A stretch of DNA of 64,000 nt from RBG-16-66-20 sp036560705 (GTDB lineage: Bacteria > Pseudomonadota > Gammaproteobacteria > Burkholderiales > SG8-39). Of this stretch, positions 43,049 through 52,173 are shown one piece after another (within the stretch, counting starts at the first letter, position 1; the number at the start of each line of letters is the position of its first letter). A program made the translations under genes and the position numbers. The stretch covers positions 35,162 through 99,161 of the forward strand of contig DATBQR010000054.1 of NCBI GenBank assembly GCA_036560705.1, in the 5' to 3' direction. The notes beneath the pieces were generated by a model. That model had not been told where the DNA came from. It made no database searches and saw nothing but the letters and a program-made list of their open reading frames with translations.

Positions 43049-44065
43049 CTAGTTCTTCGAGGTGTCGACCAGCCGGTTCTTCCTGATCCAGGGCATCATT
43101 TCGCGCAGCCGCCCGCCGACCTTCTCGATCGGCAGCTCGGCCGTCTGCCGCCGGCGCGACAGCAGCGTCGGCGCGCCGGCGCGGTTCTCCAGCACGAATT
43201 CCTTGGCGTAGTCGCCCGACTGGATGCGGCCGAGGATCTCCTTCATGCGCTGGCGCGTGCCCGCGTCGATCACCTTCGGCCCGCTCACGTACTCGCCGTA
43301 CTCCGCGTTGTTCGAGATCGAGTAGTTCATGGTGCCGATGCCGCCCTCGTACATCAGGTCGACGATGAGCTTCAACTCATGCAGGCACTCGAAGTAGGCC
43401 ATCTCGGGCGCGTAGCCCGCCTCCACCAGCGTGTCGAAGCCGGCCTTCACCAGCTCGACGGTGCCGCCGCACAGCACCGCCTGCTCGCCGAACAGGTCGG
43501 TCTCGGTCTCTTCCTTGAAATTGGTCTCGATGATGCCGGCCTTGCCGCCGCCGATCGCCGAGGCATAGCTGATCGCCATGTCGCGCGCCTTCTTCGAAGG
43601 GTTCTGGTACACCGCCACGAGACACGGCGTGCCGCCGCCCGCGACGTAGGTCGAGCGCACGGTGTGGCCCGGCGCCTTGGGCGCTACCATCCAGACGTCC
43701 AGGTCCTTGCGCGGCGCGACCTGGCCGTAGTGCACGTTGAAGCCGTGCGCGAAGGCGAGCGCGCCGCCTTTCTTCAGGTTCGGCGCCACTTCGGCGTTGT
43801 AGACCGCGGCGATGTGCTCGTCGGGCAGCAGCATCATGACGATGTCCGCGCTCTTCACCGCATCGGCGACTTCGGCGACTTTCAGTCCCGCCTTCTTCGC
43901 CTTGTCCCAGGACTGGCCGCTCTTGCGCAGCCCGACGGTGACCTTCATGCCGGACTCGTGCAGGTTCAGCGCGTGCGCGTGCCCCTGCGAGCCGTAGCCG
44001 AGGATGGTGACCTTCTTGCCCTTGATGAGCGAAAGGTCGGCGTCTTTGTCGTAATAGACCTTCAT
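43049..44065 (-). CDS. ilvC: Ketol-acid reductoisomerase IlvC
   Basis: Second common enzyme of valine/isoleucine synthesis, isomerising and reducing acetolactate with NADPH. The class I form has 338 residues. Cofactor loop GYGSQGHAHALNLHESGMKVTVGLRK, HGFNVHYG, and metal ligands in the knotted domain (DLFGEQAVLCGG, FECLHELKLIVDL, SISNNAEYGEYV). It follows ilvN with 64 bases between, containing a hairpin. Confidence 0.96.
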   Translation of the reverse strand: MKVYYDKDADLSLIKGKKVTILGYGSQGHAHALNLHESGMKVTVGLRKSGQSWDKAKKAGLKVAEVADAVKSADIVMMLLPDEHIAAVYNAEVAPNLKKGGALAFAHGFNVHYGQVAPRKDLDVWMVAPKAPGHTVRSTYVAGGGTPCLVAVYQNPSKKARDMAISYASAIGGGKAGIIETNFKEETETDLFGEQAVLCGGTVELVKAGFDTLVEAGYAPEMAYFECLHELKLIVDLMYEGGIGTMNYSISNNAEYGEYVSGPKVIDAGTRQRMKEILGRIQSGDYAKEFVLENRAGAPTLLSRRRQTAELPIEKVGGRLREMMPWIRKNRLVDTSKN

Positions 44066-44101
44066 AGGAACCCCTGGATGAAAACCGCAGGATCGGCTGC
44101 A

Positions 44102-44119
44102 GCGGGCCCCCTGGCCCGC
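44102..44119 (-). promoter_or_regulatory. Intercistronic stem-loop between ilvN and ilvC
   Basis: GCGGGCC and GGCCCGC form a 7-bp GC-only stem with a four-base loop. No T run follows on the minus strand, so it is more likely an mRNA processing or stability element than a terminator; it could tune ilvC relative to ilvBN. Confidence 0.4.
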
Positions 44120-44129
44120 CTCGCCGGCC

Positions 44130-44621
44130 CTAGACTCGAAGAATTCTGTTCCCTCTGCCGATGCCGCTCGCGCCGGTGCGCACCGTTTCCAGTATCGCGC
44201 TCTGGTCGAGCGCCTGAATGAAGGCGTCGAGCTTGGCGCCGTCGCCGGTAAGTTCGATGGTGTAGGTGTTGTCCGAAACGTCGATCACGCGCCCGCGGAA
44301 AATATCGGCCATGCGTTTCACGTCCTCGCGCTCCTTGGCGCCGGCGCGCACCTTGATGAGCATCAGCTCGCGTTCGATGTGCTCGGCCTCCGACAGGTCC
44401 ACGACCTTGACCACTTCCACCAGCTTGTTCAGCTGCTTGGTGATCTTCTCGATCACCTCGTCCGAACCCTTGGTGACCACCGTCAGGCGCGACATCGAGG
44501 CGTCCTCGGTCGGCGCCACCGTCAGCGATTCGATGTTGTAGCCGCGCGCCGAGAACATGTTCGAGATGCGTGAAAGCGCGCCGGCCTCGTTCTCCACGAG
44601 GATCGAAATGATGTGGCGCAT
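44130..44621 (-). CDS. ilvN: Acetolactate synthase small subunit
   Basis: Regulatory subunit (163 residues) that binds valine and activates the large subunit. N-terminal ACT domain begins RHIISILVENEAGALSRISNMFSARGYNIESLTV. The C-terminal half (VRAGAKEREDVKRMADIFRG, VDVSDNTYTIELTG) completes the IlvH-type fold. ATG 44621 overlaps the ilvB stop by one base (TGATG), ensuring balanced synthesis. Confidence 0.95.
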   Translation of the reverse strand: MRHIISILVENEAGALSRISNMFSARGYNIESLTVAPTEDASMSRLTVVTKGSDEVIEKITKQLNKLVEVVKVVDLSEAEHIERELMLIKVRAGAKEREDVKRMADIFRGRVIDVSDNTYTIELTGDGAKLDAFIQALDQSAILETVRTGASGIGRGNRILRV

Positions 44622-46333
44622 CAAAGATCCTCGGAAAGGATCATTTCCGTGATCCCCTTGCCGCCGGGAATCATCGGATAGACGTTTTCCGTCTGGTCGG
44701 TGAGGAAATCGAGGAACACCAGGTCCTTCTTGCGCTTGAAGGCCTCGCGCAGCGCCGGCTCGACGTCCGCCGGCTTGGAGATCTGCACCCCCGAATGGCC
44801 GTAGCCCTCGGCGAGCTTGACGAAATCGGGCAGCGCGTCCATGTAGGACTCCGAATAGCGGTTGCCGTGGAAGAACTCCTGCCACTGGCGCACCATGCCC
44901 ATGTACTTGTTGTTCAGGTTGATGATCTTGATGGGCAGCCGGTACTGCTTGCAGGTCGAGAGCTCCTGCAGGCACATCTGGATCGAGGACTCGCCGGTAA
45001 CGCAGGCCACCGTGGCGCCGGGGTTCGCCATCAGCGCGCCCATCGCCGCGGGCAGCCCGAAGCCCATGGTGCCGAGGCCGCCGGAATTGATCCAGCGGCG
45101 CGGCTTGTCGAACTTGTAGAACTGCGCCGCCCACATCTGGTGCTGGCCGACGTCCGAAGTGATGATGGCGTCGCCGCCGGTCACTTCGTAGAGTTTCTCC
45201 AGCACGAACTGCGGCTTGATCACCTTGGAGGCGCGGTCGTACTTGAGGCAATCCTTGCCGCGCCACTCGTCGATCTGCTTCCACCAGGCCTTGATGTCCT
45301 GTGTCTTGGATTTTTCAAGCAAACCCAGAAATTCGCCCAGGACGTCCGGAATGTTGCCGACGATCGGCACGTCCACCTTGACGCGCTTGGAGATCGACGA
45401 CGGATCGACGTCGATGTGGATGATCTTGCGCGGGTTCTGCGCGAAGTGCGCCGGGTTGCCGATCACCCGGTCGTCGAAGCGCGCGCCGATCGCCAGCAGC
45501 ACGTCGCAGTGCTGCATGGCCATGTTGGCCTCGTAGGTGCCGTGCATGCCGAGCATGCCGAGGAATTGCCCGTCCGTGGCCGGGTACGCGCCCAGTCCCA
45601 TCAGGGTATTGGTGATCGGGAATCCGGTGCGCTTGATCAGGTCCTTCAGCTGCGCCGAGGAATTCGACAGCACCACGCCGCCGCCGGTGTAGACCATCGG
45701 CCGCCTGGCTTCCAGCAGCAGCTGCACCGCCTTCTTGATCTGCCCGCTATGCCCTTTCTTCACCGGGCTGTAGGAGCGCATGCTGATCGTTTCCGGGTAC
45801 TGGAACTCGCAGGTGTTGACGGTGACATCCTTGGGAATGTCGACGAGAACCGGCCCCGGCCGCCCGGTGGTGGCGATGTGGAAAGCCTTCTTCATCGTCG
45901 TCGCCAGATCCTTCACGTCGCGCACGAGGAAGTTGTGCTTCACGCAGGGACGCGTGATGCCCACGGTGTCGCATTCCTGGAAGGCGTCTTCGCCGATGGC
46001 ATGGGTCGGCACCTGCCCGCTGATGATGATCATCGGGATCGAATCCATGTACGCGGTCGCGATTCCCGTCACCGCGTTGGTCAGGCCGGGGCCCGAGGTC
46101 ACCAGGCACACGCCGACCTTGTGCGACGAGCGCGAATAGCCGTCGGCGGCGTGCGCCGCGCCCTGCTCGTGGCGCACCAGCACGTGCCTGACCTTGTCCT
46201 GCTTGAACAGCTCGTCGTAAATCCACAGGACCGCGCCGCCCGGATAGCCGAATACGACCTCGACGCCTTCCGCCTGCAGGCAGCGGATGAGAATCTGGGC
46301 GCCGGTCAGTTCTTCGGTCTTGATGCGGTCCAT
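44621..46333 (-). CDS. ilvB: Acetolactate synthase large subunit
   Basis: Thiamin-diphosphate enzyme condensing pyruvate with pyruvate or 2-ketobutyrate. Motifs: FGYPGGAVLWIYDEL, the catalytic glutamate in VRHEQGAAHAADGY, the FAD/TPP core, and the TPP motif around FGLPAAMGALMANP and NLNNKYMGMVRQWQE. About 570 residues from ATG 46333. A TTG at 46366 is in frame, but it overlaps the predicted -10 and cannot be translated from that transcript. First gene of ilvBNC. Confidence 0.96.
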   Translation of the reverse strand: MDRIKTEELTGAQILIRCLQAEGVEVVFGYPGGAVLWIYDELFKQDKVRHVLVRHEQGAAHAADGYSRSSHKVGVCLVTSGPGLTNAVTGIATAYMDSIPMIIISGQVPTHAIGEDAFQECDTVGITRPCVKHNFLVRDVKDLATTMKKAFHIATTGRPGPVLVDIPKDVTVNTCEFQYPETISMRSYSPVKKGHSGQIKKAVQLLLEARRPMVYTGGGVVLSNSSAQLKDLIKRTGFPITNTLMGLGAYPATDGQFLGMLGMHGTYEANMAMQHCDVLLAIGARFDDRVIGNPAHFAQNPRKIIHIDVDPSSISKRVKVDVPIVGNIPDVLGEFLGLLEKSKTQDIKAWWKQIDEWRGKDCLKYDRASKVIKPQFVLEKLYEVTGGDAIITSDVGQHQMWAAQFYKFDKPRRWINSGGLGTMGFGLPAAMGALMANPGATVACVTGESSIQMCLQELSTCKQYRLPIKIINLNNKYMGMVRQWQEFFHGNRYSESYMDALPDFVKLAEGYGHSGVQISKPADVEPALREAFKRKKDLVFLDFLTDQTENVYPMIPGGKGITEMILSEDL

Positions 46334-46365
46334 GACAATTTGGCCTGAGGCAGGAAAAGCATTCA

Positions 46366-46394
46366 AGATTAACGGCTTGCTGCGATGCGGTCAA
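46366..46394 (-). promoter_or_regulatory. Promoter of ilvB
   Basis: Minus strand TTGACC (46389-46394), an exact 17-base spacer, TAATCT (46366-46371). It predicts a 5' leader of about 25-30 bases before ATG 46333. Confidence 0.6.
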
Positions 46395-46470
46395 GCAAGC
46401 GGCGAGGGCTTTGGCGGCACGGTTTGATACCATCTCCGCACAAGCCGAAGTTAAAGGCAGAGGGGGAAAT

Positions 46471-47040
46471 CTGGCATCGCGCAGCGAGCTGTCGACGTTC
46501 CTCGCGGGAGTCGAACGGCGCGCCTTCAAGCAGGCCGTGTTCGCCGTCCGTGACGAGGAGGCGGCGCTCGACATCGTGCAGGACGCGATGCTGCGGCTGT
46601 CCGAGCGTTACGGCGACCGCTCGCCCGAAGAGTTGCCGCCCCTGTTCCAGCGCATCCTGCAGAACGCGATCCGCGACTGGTTCAGGCGGCAGAAGGTGCG
46701 CTCCACCTGGACCACCCTGCTGTCGGCGCTTGCACCCGGGCGTGGCGAGGAGGACGATCAGGATCCGCTGGACACCCTGCAGGAGGCCGGCGACGCCAAT
46801 CGCGAGGAGTCGCCGGCCGACCAGCTGGAGCGGAGCCAAGTCATTGAAATTATTGAGCAAGAACTATCCAAGCTACCCCCGCGTCAACGTGAGGCTTTCG
46901 TCATGCGTTACTGGGAGGAACTGGACGTCGCGGAGACCGCCAAGGCCATGGCTTGCTCGGAGGGCAGCGTGAAAACCCACTGCTCCCGGGCTGCGCATGC
47001 TTTGGCTGCCGCGCTCCGTGCCCGGGGCGTGACGCTCTGA
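46471..47040 (+). CDS. ECF-type RNA polymerase sigma factor
   Basis: Sigma-70 family factor of about 189 residues. Region 2 reads FKQAVFAVRDEEAALDIVQDAMLRLSERYGDR, region 4 PPRQREAFVMRYWEELDVAETAKAM and CSEGSVKTHCSRAAHALA. No ATG fits: CTG 46471 (LASRSELSTFLAGVERR) directly follows AGGGGG at 46461-46466 and appears to be the start; TTG 46411 is an in-frame alternative inside the intergenic region. It heads a four-gene operon with DUF3619, DUF3106 and RDD genes and diverges from ilvB. Confidence 0.85.
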   Translation: MASRSELSTFLAGVERRAFKQAVFAVRDEEAALDIVQDAMLRLSERYGDRSPEELPPLFQRILQNAIRDWFRRQKVRSTWTTLLSALAPGRGEEDDQDPLDTLQEAGDANREESPADQLERSQVIEIIEQELSKLPPRQREAFVMRYWEELDVAETAKAMACSEGSVKTHCSRAAHALAAALRARGVTL

Positions 47041-47065
47041 GCATGCAGTCCGGGAAAAATCGACC

Positions 47066-47473
47066 ATGAACAACGAAATCAGATTCGCCAACAAAATCCG
47101 CCAGGCCCTGAACGAGGGCGTGCGCGCGGACGTCAACGGCCGCGTCGCCGAGCGCCTGCGCGCGGCGCGCGAGCAGGCGCTCGGCCGGCGCAAAGTCGAG
47201 CGCGAGCCGGCGCTCGCCTGGGCCCGCAGCACGGCCGTGGGCGTGGTCGGCGGCTTCGGCGGCTTCGGCGGCTTTTCGCTGCGGGCCCTGCTGCCCACCG
47301 CGCTGCTCGTCGCCGGGCTGATGGCGATCTACAGCTGGCAGCAGGACCAGCGCGCCGCCGACATCGAGGAACTGGACGCGCAGCTGCTCACCGACGACCT
47401 GCCGATTGACGCCTACCTCGACCGGGGATTCGAGACATGGCTGAGGAAAGTCTCCGCGGACAACGACGGCTGA
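47066..47473 (+). CDS. DUF3619 membrane protein (putative anti-sigma partner)
   Basis: A 135-residue protein with an N-terminal cytoplasmic helix (NEIRFANKIRQALNEGVRAD...VAERLRAAREQAL), a glycine/phenylalanine run GGFGGFGGFS, one membrane helix (LLPTALLVAGLMAIYSW) and an acidic tail. Family function is not established, but a single-pass protein directly after an ECF sigma gene is the usual place for an anti-sigma factor; this is inference. Confidence 0.8.
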   Translation: MNNEIRFANKIRQALNEGVRADVNGRVAERLRAAREQALGRRKVEREPALAWARSTAVGVVGGFGGFGGFSLRALLPTALLVAGLMAIYSWQQDQRAADIEELDAQLLTDDLPIDAYLDRGFETWLRKVSADNDG

Positions 47474-47991
47474 TGCGCGCGCTGGCCGCGGCGCTGCTGC
47501 CGTTTCTGCTGGCGGCGTTCGCCGCGACCGCTGCCGTTGCCGCGCCCAAGGACAAGGGGCCGCAGTGGGCTGCGCTCACCGCCGACCAGCAGAAGATCCT
47601 GGCGCCGCTCGCCGGGGAGTGGAACAAGCTCGGCGTCGAGCACAAGAAGAAGTGGCTCGGCATCGCCAAGCGCTACCCGGCGCTGAAAACCGAGGAGCAG
47701 AAACGCGTACAGAGTCGCATGCAGAGCTGGGCGAAGCTCACCCCCGAACAGCGCTGGCAGGCGCGCGAGCAATACCGCAGCATCGGCAAGCTCACGCCCG
47801 ACCGCAGGGAAGAACTGCGCAGGCAGTGGGCCGAATACCAGGCGCTGCCGCCGAACGAGAAGCGCATGTTCGACGTGCCGCCGACCTACGTCCCCCCCGC
47901 CCAGCGCCGGCGCCACGCCGCGCCGCCCAAGCCCAGGCAGCCGCCGGTTTCCTTACAACCACCCCCACAACCCTTGCCCGCGCCTAAGTGA
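47437..47991 (+). CDS. DUF3106 exported protein
   Basis: About 184 residues: signal peptide RRLMRALAAALLPFLLAAFA, then repeated helical motifs with tryptophans (PQWAALTADQQKILAPLAGEW, RMQSWAKLTPEQRWQAREQY, KLTPDRREELRRQWAEYQ), a pattern of LTPEQ repeats, and a proline-rich tail. Function unknown, possibly an envelope stress protein given the sigma-factor operon. The start is ATG 47437 inside the previous gene, or ATG 47473 overlapping its stop. Confidence 0.8.
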   Translation: MAEESLRGQRRLMRALAAALLPFLLAAFAATAAVAAPKDKGPQWAALTADQQKILAPLAGEWNKLGVEHKKKWLGIAKRYPALKTEEQKRVQSRMQSWAKLTPEQRWQAREQYRSIGKLTPDRREELRRQWAEYQALPPNEKRMFDVPPTYVPPAQRRRHAAPPKPRQPPVSLQPPPQPLPAPK

Positions 47992-48404
47992 GCGACGCAG
48001 CGCCCGGCATGCTGCGCCGCCTGGCCAGCATGCTGTACGAGTCCATCCTCCTCTTCGCCGTCGCCTTCATCGGCACCTGGGTGTTCCAGTTCGCCGCCGG
48101 CACGCTGATCATCGAGGGCTGGCGCATGCAGCTGCTGCGGCTGTTCCTGCTCGCCGTGTTCGCCGCCTATTTCCTCTGGTGCTGGCTGCGCAGCGGCCAG
48201 ACGCTGGCGATGAAAACCTGGCGCATCCGGCTGGTGGCGAAGGACGGCCACGCGCGGCTCGCGCCGAAGGCCGCGCTGCTGCGTTTCGTCTATGCGGCAG
48301 TGCTGGTGCCGACGACGGTCGGCATCTTCTGGGCGATGGTGGACCGCGACCGCCAGTTCCTGCACGACCGCCTCGCCGGCAGCCTGCTGGTCCCGGTTCC
48401 CTAG
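47988..48404 (+). CDS. RDD-family membrane protein
   Basis: A 138-residue membrane protein with three helices and the RDD pattern: an arginine in the first helix region (PGMLRRLASMLYESILLF) and conserved aspartates near the end (VDRDRQFLHDRLAGSLLV). Function unknown; some relatives move ions or small solutes. GTG 47988 overlaps the DUF3106 stop. It converges with lptG. Confidence 0.82.
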   Translation: MSDAAPGMLRRLASMLYESILLFAVAFIGTWVFQFAAGTLIIEGWRMQLLRLFLLAVFAAYFLWCWLRSGQTLAMKTWRIRLVAKDGHARLAPKAALLRFVYAAVLVPTTVGIFWAMVDRDRQFLHDRLAGSLLVPVP

Positions 48405-48421
48405 GCCTGGGGCCGCACCTG

Positions 48422-49531
48422 CTACCCGCGCAAGCGGACCCACACGGGGCGCAGGCGCTCGATCCACAACATCATCAGCATCGCCGTGACGAGAAACAGC
48501 AGGCTCGGCACCGCCGCCGCCGCGAACGGCGGCCACTCCTTCAGCAACCCGATGTGCGAAAACAGGCTGTTCAGCATGTGGAAGAAAATTCCCAGCATGA
48601 TGCCGAGGAACACCTTGACGCCGACCATGCCCGAGCGCGCGTGCATGTAGGCGAAGGGCAGCGCCAGCGCCATCATGACCAGCGTCGCCAGCGGATAGAA
48701 GAGCTTCTTCCACAACGCGATCTCGTAGCGCTCGGTCTTCTGGCGGTTGTCGGCGAGGTGCTGCAGGTACTTGTACAGCTTCCACGCCGACATGCGTTCG
48801 GGCGCGACGATGAGCACGTTTAGCAGGTCCGGGTTCACCGCCGAGCGCCACTCGGCCTCGGCGAAGTGGGCGGGCTTCGGCCCGGCCGCCGAGAACCGCG
48901 TCTGCGCCACGTCCACCAGCCGCCATCTGCCGGCGCCCTGGTATTCGCCGCGTTCCGCCGCGGTCACCTGGCGCAGGTGGTAGGCGGAATCGAACTCGAA
49001 GATGCGCACGCCGGCCAGAACGTTCGCCTCGCGCGCCTCGCGCACGTTGATGAACGAGCGCTCGTCCTTGAACCAGAGTCCCGAGGAAAGGTCGCCGCCG
49101 ATCAGCGACTGCTGCGCCTCCATGCGCACCCTCTGCGCCGCCTCCTCCGTGTACGGCGCGATCCATTCGCCGATGGCGAAGGTCGCCGCCACGAAGGCAA
49201 GGCCGATCTTCGCCAGCACCGCGCCGGCGCGCGACGGCGACAGGCCGGCCGCGCGCAACACCGTGTACTCCGAGTTGCTCGACAGGTGCGCCAGCACGTA
49301 CAGCGTGCCGATCAGCACCACCACCGGGAAAAGCTCGTAGGCGTGCGCCGGGATCCACAGCGCGACGACAATGAAGATCTGCCGCAGCTGGTAGTCGCCC
49401 ATGCCGAGGTCGCGCAGCTCCGCGATCAGGTCGAAAAAGGCGAACAAGGCGAGGAAGCCGAGCAGCACGAAGCCCACCGCGCTGTAGATCTGGCGCGCGA
49501 GGTAGCGCTCGATGGTGGGAATCTGCGTCAC
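48422..49531 (-). CDS. lptG: LPS export permease LptG
   Basis: Inner-membrane permease (369 residues) of the LptBFG exporter that extracts lipopolysaccharide and drives it along the Lpt bridge. Six membrane helices flank a periplasmic beta-jellyroll (about residues 130-260). Family motifs: ERYLARQIYSAVGFVLLGFL, ELFPVVVLIGTL, NSEYTVLRAAGLS. GTG 49531 overlaps the lptF stop. lptA, lptB and lptC are not in the window. Confidence 0.93.
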   Translation of the reverse strand: MTQIPTIERYLARQIYSAVGFVLLGFLALFAFFDLIAELRDLGMGDYQLRQIFIVVALWIPAHAYELFPVVVLIGTLYVLAHLSSNSEYTVLRAAGLSPSRAGAVLAKIGLAFVAATFAIGEWIAPYTEEAAQRVRMEAQQSLIGGDLSSGLWFKDERSFINVREAREANVLAGVRIFEFDSAYHLRQVTAAERGEYQGAGRWRLVDVAQTRFSAAGPKPAHFAEAEWRSAVNPDLLNVLIVAPERMSAWKLYKYLQHLADNRQKTERYEIALWKKLFYPLATLVMMALALPFAYMHARSGMVGVKVFLGIMLGIFFHMLNSLFSHIGLLKEWPPFAAAAVPSLLFLVTAMLMMLWIERLRPVWVRLRG

Positions 49532-50604
49532 TTGCGCCGGGGCATCCTGAACAGGGACATGCGCTGCGCGAACAGCACCAGCAGCACCACCAGCATCACC
49601 CCGTGCACCAGCCACCAGCCGGTGGAGAACGCGAGCTTGCCCTGGGCGACCCGCGCCTGGCTCAGCGACAGCAGGTTCGAGTACACCATGTAGGTCAGCA
49701 GGGCGAACAGCAGGTTCACCGAGCGCCCCGCGCGCGGGTTGACGAAGCTCATCGGGATCGCCAGCAGCGCCAGGATCAGCGCGGAAACCGGGATGCCGAC
49801 GCGCCACAGCAGTTCCGCGAGATTGACGCGCGTGGGGGCCGCGATCAGGCCGAGGGTGGAGGTGCTCTTCTGCGTCGCCACCGGCTCGTCGCCCTCCTTG
49901 GTCTGGATGCGCGTCGAGTAGCGCCCGAACTGCATCAGGCGGAAGTCCGCTTCCCCCGGGGTGCCCTCGTAGCGCTGCCCGTTGAGCATCACCAGGAACC
50001 GGTCGCCGTTGGGCGCGTATTCGGTCAGGCCGCGCTCGCTCATCATCACGCCGGTGCGCTTGAGCTGGGTCGAATTGACGAACACGTTGCGCACCGAATT
50101 CTTGTCGCCCGCCACGGATTCGACGAAGAACACGCGCTCGCGGCTGCGCGACTCGCCGAAGGAACCCGGATCCACGCGCGAGATGTCGTCGCGCGAGTCG
50201 ACGCGGCTGCGGTACTGCTCGCTCTTTTGCGCCGACCAGGGCGAGATGAAAAGGGACAGCACCGCGATGAGCAGCACCAGCGGCGCCGCGAAAATCAGCA
50301 CGGGCCGGATCCATGCCGCCAGCGACAGGCCCGAGTTGAACCAGATCACCATCTCGGAATCCCGCCAGCTGCGGTTGAGCGCGAGCAGCACCGTGACGAA
50401 CAGCGTGAGGGAAAGCAGCACCGGCAGCAGGTTGAGCGCCGAAAAGCCGAGGAAGGCGACCACCGCGTCCGACGGGATCTTGCCGCCCGCCGCCTGCCCC
50501 AGCAGCCGGATCAGGCGCGTCGTCAGCGCGATGAGGAACAGCGAGAGGAACACGGCGATCGCCAGATTGGCGAATTCCCGCAGCAGCGTACGGAGGAAGA
50601 TCAT
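49528..50604 (-). CDS. lptF: LPS export permease LptF
   Basis: Partner of LptG, 358 residues, with the same layout: six helices and a central periplasmic domain. Motifs include PVLLSLTLFVTVLLALNRSWRDSEMVIW (written as SLTLFVTVLLALNRSW, RDSEMVIWFNSGLS) and LEGRRYEG-like LNGQRYEGTPGE. Divergent from pepA with 35 bases between starts, an arrangement conserved with E. coli. Confidence 0.93.
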   Translation of the reverse strand: MIFLRTLLREFANLAIAVFLSLFLIALTTRLIRLLGQAAGGKIPSDAVVAFLGFSALNLLPVLLSLTLFVTVLLALNRSWRDSEMVIWFNSGLSLAAWIRPVLIFAAPLVLLIAVLSLFISPWSAQKSEQYRSRVDSRDDISRVDPGSFGESRSRERVFFVESVAGDKNSVRNVFVNSTQLKRTGVMMSERGLTEYAPNGDRFLVMLNGQRYEGTPGEADFRLMQFGRYSTRIQTKEGDEPVATQKSTSTLGLIAAPTRVNLAELLWRVGIPVSALILALLAIPMSFVNPRAGRSVNLLFALLTYMVYSNLLSLSQARVAQGKLAFSTGWWLVHGVMLVVLLVLFAQRMSLFRMPRRK

Positions 50605-50639
50605 GCGATACTTGGAGTGAAAATCACAGGAGAAATTCA

Positions 50640-52136
50640 GTGGAATTTAGCATACGCGCACGGGCGCCCGAGAAGGCGAAAACCGGCTGCCTGGTGCTCG
50701 CCGCGTTTGCTGGGTCGAACGCGGGCGGCGCTCTCTCGCTGGCCGACCGCGCGGCCAAAGGCGCGCTGCGCCGCGTGCTCGCCCAGGGCGATCTTGCCGG
50801 GAAAGCCGGCTCCACCCTGCTGCTGCAGAAAGTTCCCGGCCTTGCCGCCGAACGCGTGCTGCTGGTCAGCCTCGGCGAACGCGGCGAATTCGGCGTGCCG
50901 GCGTTCCGCGAGGCGGTGCGCGGCGCAGCGAACGCGCTCAAGGGCATCGGCGCAAAAGATGCGGTGCTTTACGCCACCGACCTGGTGGTGCGCGCGCGCG
51001 GACTGCCCTGGGCGGTGCGCAACGCCGCGCTCGGCTTGCGCGAGGCGTTCTACCGCTTCGACCAGCTGAAGACGCAGAAAAAACCCGCCGTGCCCGCGCT
51101 CGCCTCGGTGACGCTGGCGGTGGCCGGCGCGCCGGTGACGCTGCAGGCGCAGGCCGCTCTCCGGGAGGCGGCCGCCACCGCCGACGGCGCCGACCTCGCG
51201 CGCACCCTGGGCAACCTGCCGCCGAACATATGCACGCCCTCCTATCTCGCCGACGAGGCGCGCAAGCTCGCCAGGCAGTTCAAGCTGGGCATCGAGGTGC
51301 TCGAGCGCAAGGACATGGAACGGCTCGGCATGGGCGCGCTGCTGGCGGTCACCGCCGGCTCGCGCCAGCCGCCCAAGCTCATCGTGCTGCGCTACGCGGG
51401 TGCTGCCAAATCGAAGAAGCCGCTGGTGCTGGTCGGCAAGGGCATCACCTTCGACACCGGCGGCATCTCGCTCAAGCCGGGCGCCGAAATGGACGAGATG
51501 AAGTTCGACATGTCCGGCGCAGGCAGCGTGCTGGGCGCGATCCGCGCGCTCGCCGGCATGCGCGCGCCGGTCAACGTGATCGGCGTCGTGCCGACCTGCG
51601 AAAACATGCCCGACGGCGCGGCCACCCGGCCGGGCGACATCGTCACCACCATGTCCGGGCAGACGGTGGAAATACTGAACACGGACGCCGAGGGCCGGCT
51701 CATTCTCTGCGACGCCCTGACCTACTCGGAGCGCTTCAGCCCGGAGGCGGTGGTGGACATCGCCACGCTGACCGGCGCCTGCGTGATCGCGCTGGGCCAC
51801 GTGGCGTCGGGGCTGTTCGCCAACGACCAGAAGCTCGCCGACGCCGTCCTCGCCGCCGGCGACGACGCCTGGGACCGCGCCTGGCAGATGCCCCTGTGGG
51901 AGGATTACCAGGAACAGCTGCGCTCCAATTTCGCCGACATGGCGAACATCGGCGGCCGGCCGGCCGGCAGCATCACGGCCGCGTGCTACCTCGCTCGCTT
52001 TACCCGCAAGCTCCGCTGGGCGCATCTCGACATCGCCGGCACGGCCTGGCGCAGCGGCCGCGACAAGGGCTCGACCGGCCGGCCGGTGCCGCTGCTGGTG
52101 CGGCTCGCGCTGCGCGGGGCCGGGCGCAAGGGCTGA
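50640..52136 (+). CDS. pepA: Leucyl aminopeptidase PepA
   Basis: M17 cytosolic aminopeptidase, 498 residues, removing N-terminal Leu and other residues; in E. coli it also binds DNA. Catalytic domain motifs: VGKGITFDTGGISLKPGAEM and the metal signature NTDAEGRLIL, plus ITAACYLARF. The start is GTG 50640 preceded by AGGAGA. Followed by holC and valS as in E. coli. Confidence 0.96.
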   Translation: MEFSIRARAPEKAKTGCLVLAAFAGSNAGGALSLADRAAKGALRRVLAQGDLAGKAGSTLLLQKVPGLAAERVLLVSLGERGEFGVPAFREAVRGAANALKGIGAKDAVLYATDLVVRARGLPWAVRNAALGLREAFYRFDQLKTQKKPAVPALASVTLAVAGAPVTLQAQAALREAAATADGADLARTLGNLPPNICTPSYLADEARKLARQFKLGIEVLERKDMERLGMGALLAVTAGSRQPPKLIVLRYAGAAKSKKPLVLVGKGITFDTGGISLKPGAEMDEMKFDMSGAGSVLGAIRALAGMRAPVNVIGVVPTCENMPDGAATRPGDIVTTMSGQTVEILNTDAEGRLILCDALTYSERFSPEAVVDIATLTGACVIALGHVASGLFANDQKLADAVLAAGDDAWDRAWQMPLWEDYQEQLRSNFADMANIGGRPAGSITAACYLARFTRKLRWAHLDIAGTAWRSGRDKGSTGRPVPLLVRLALRGAGRKG

Positions 52137-52173
52137 GCGCCCCATCGTCCAGCCGGGGTTTCCTTCCTCCTCC

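Noticed and set aside
44102..44119. Transcription terminator between ilvN and ilvC
   Set aside because: The 7-bp GC stem has no T run after it, and ilvC is expected to be co-transcribed; it is listed as an intercistronic stem-loop instead.
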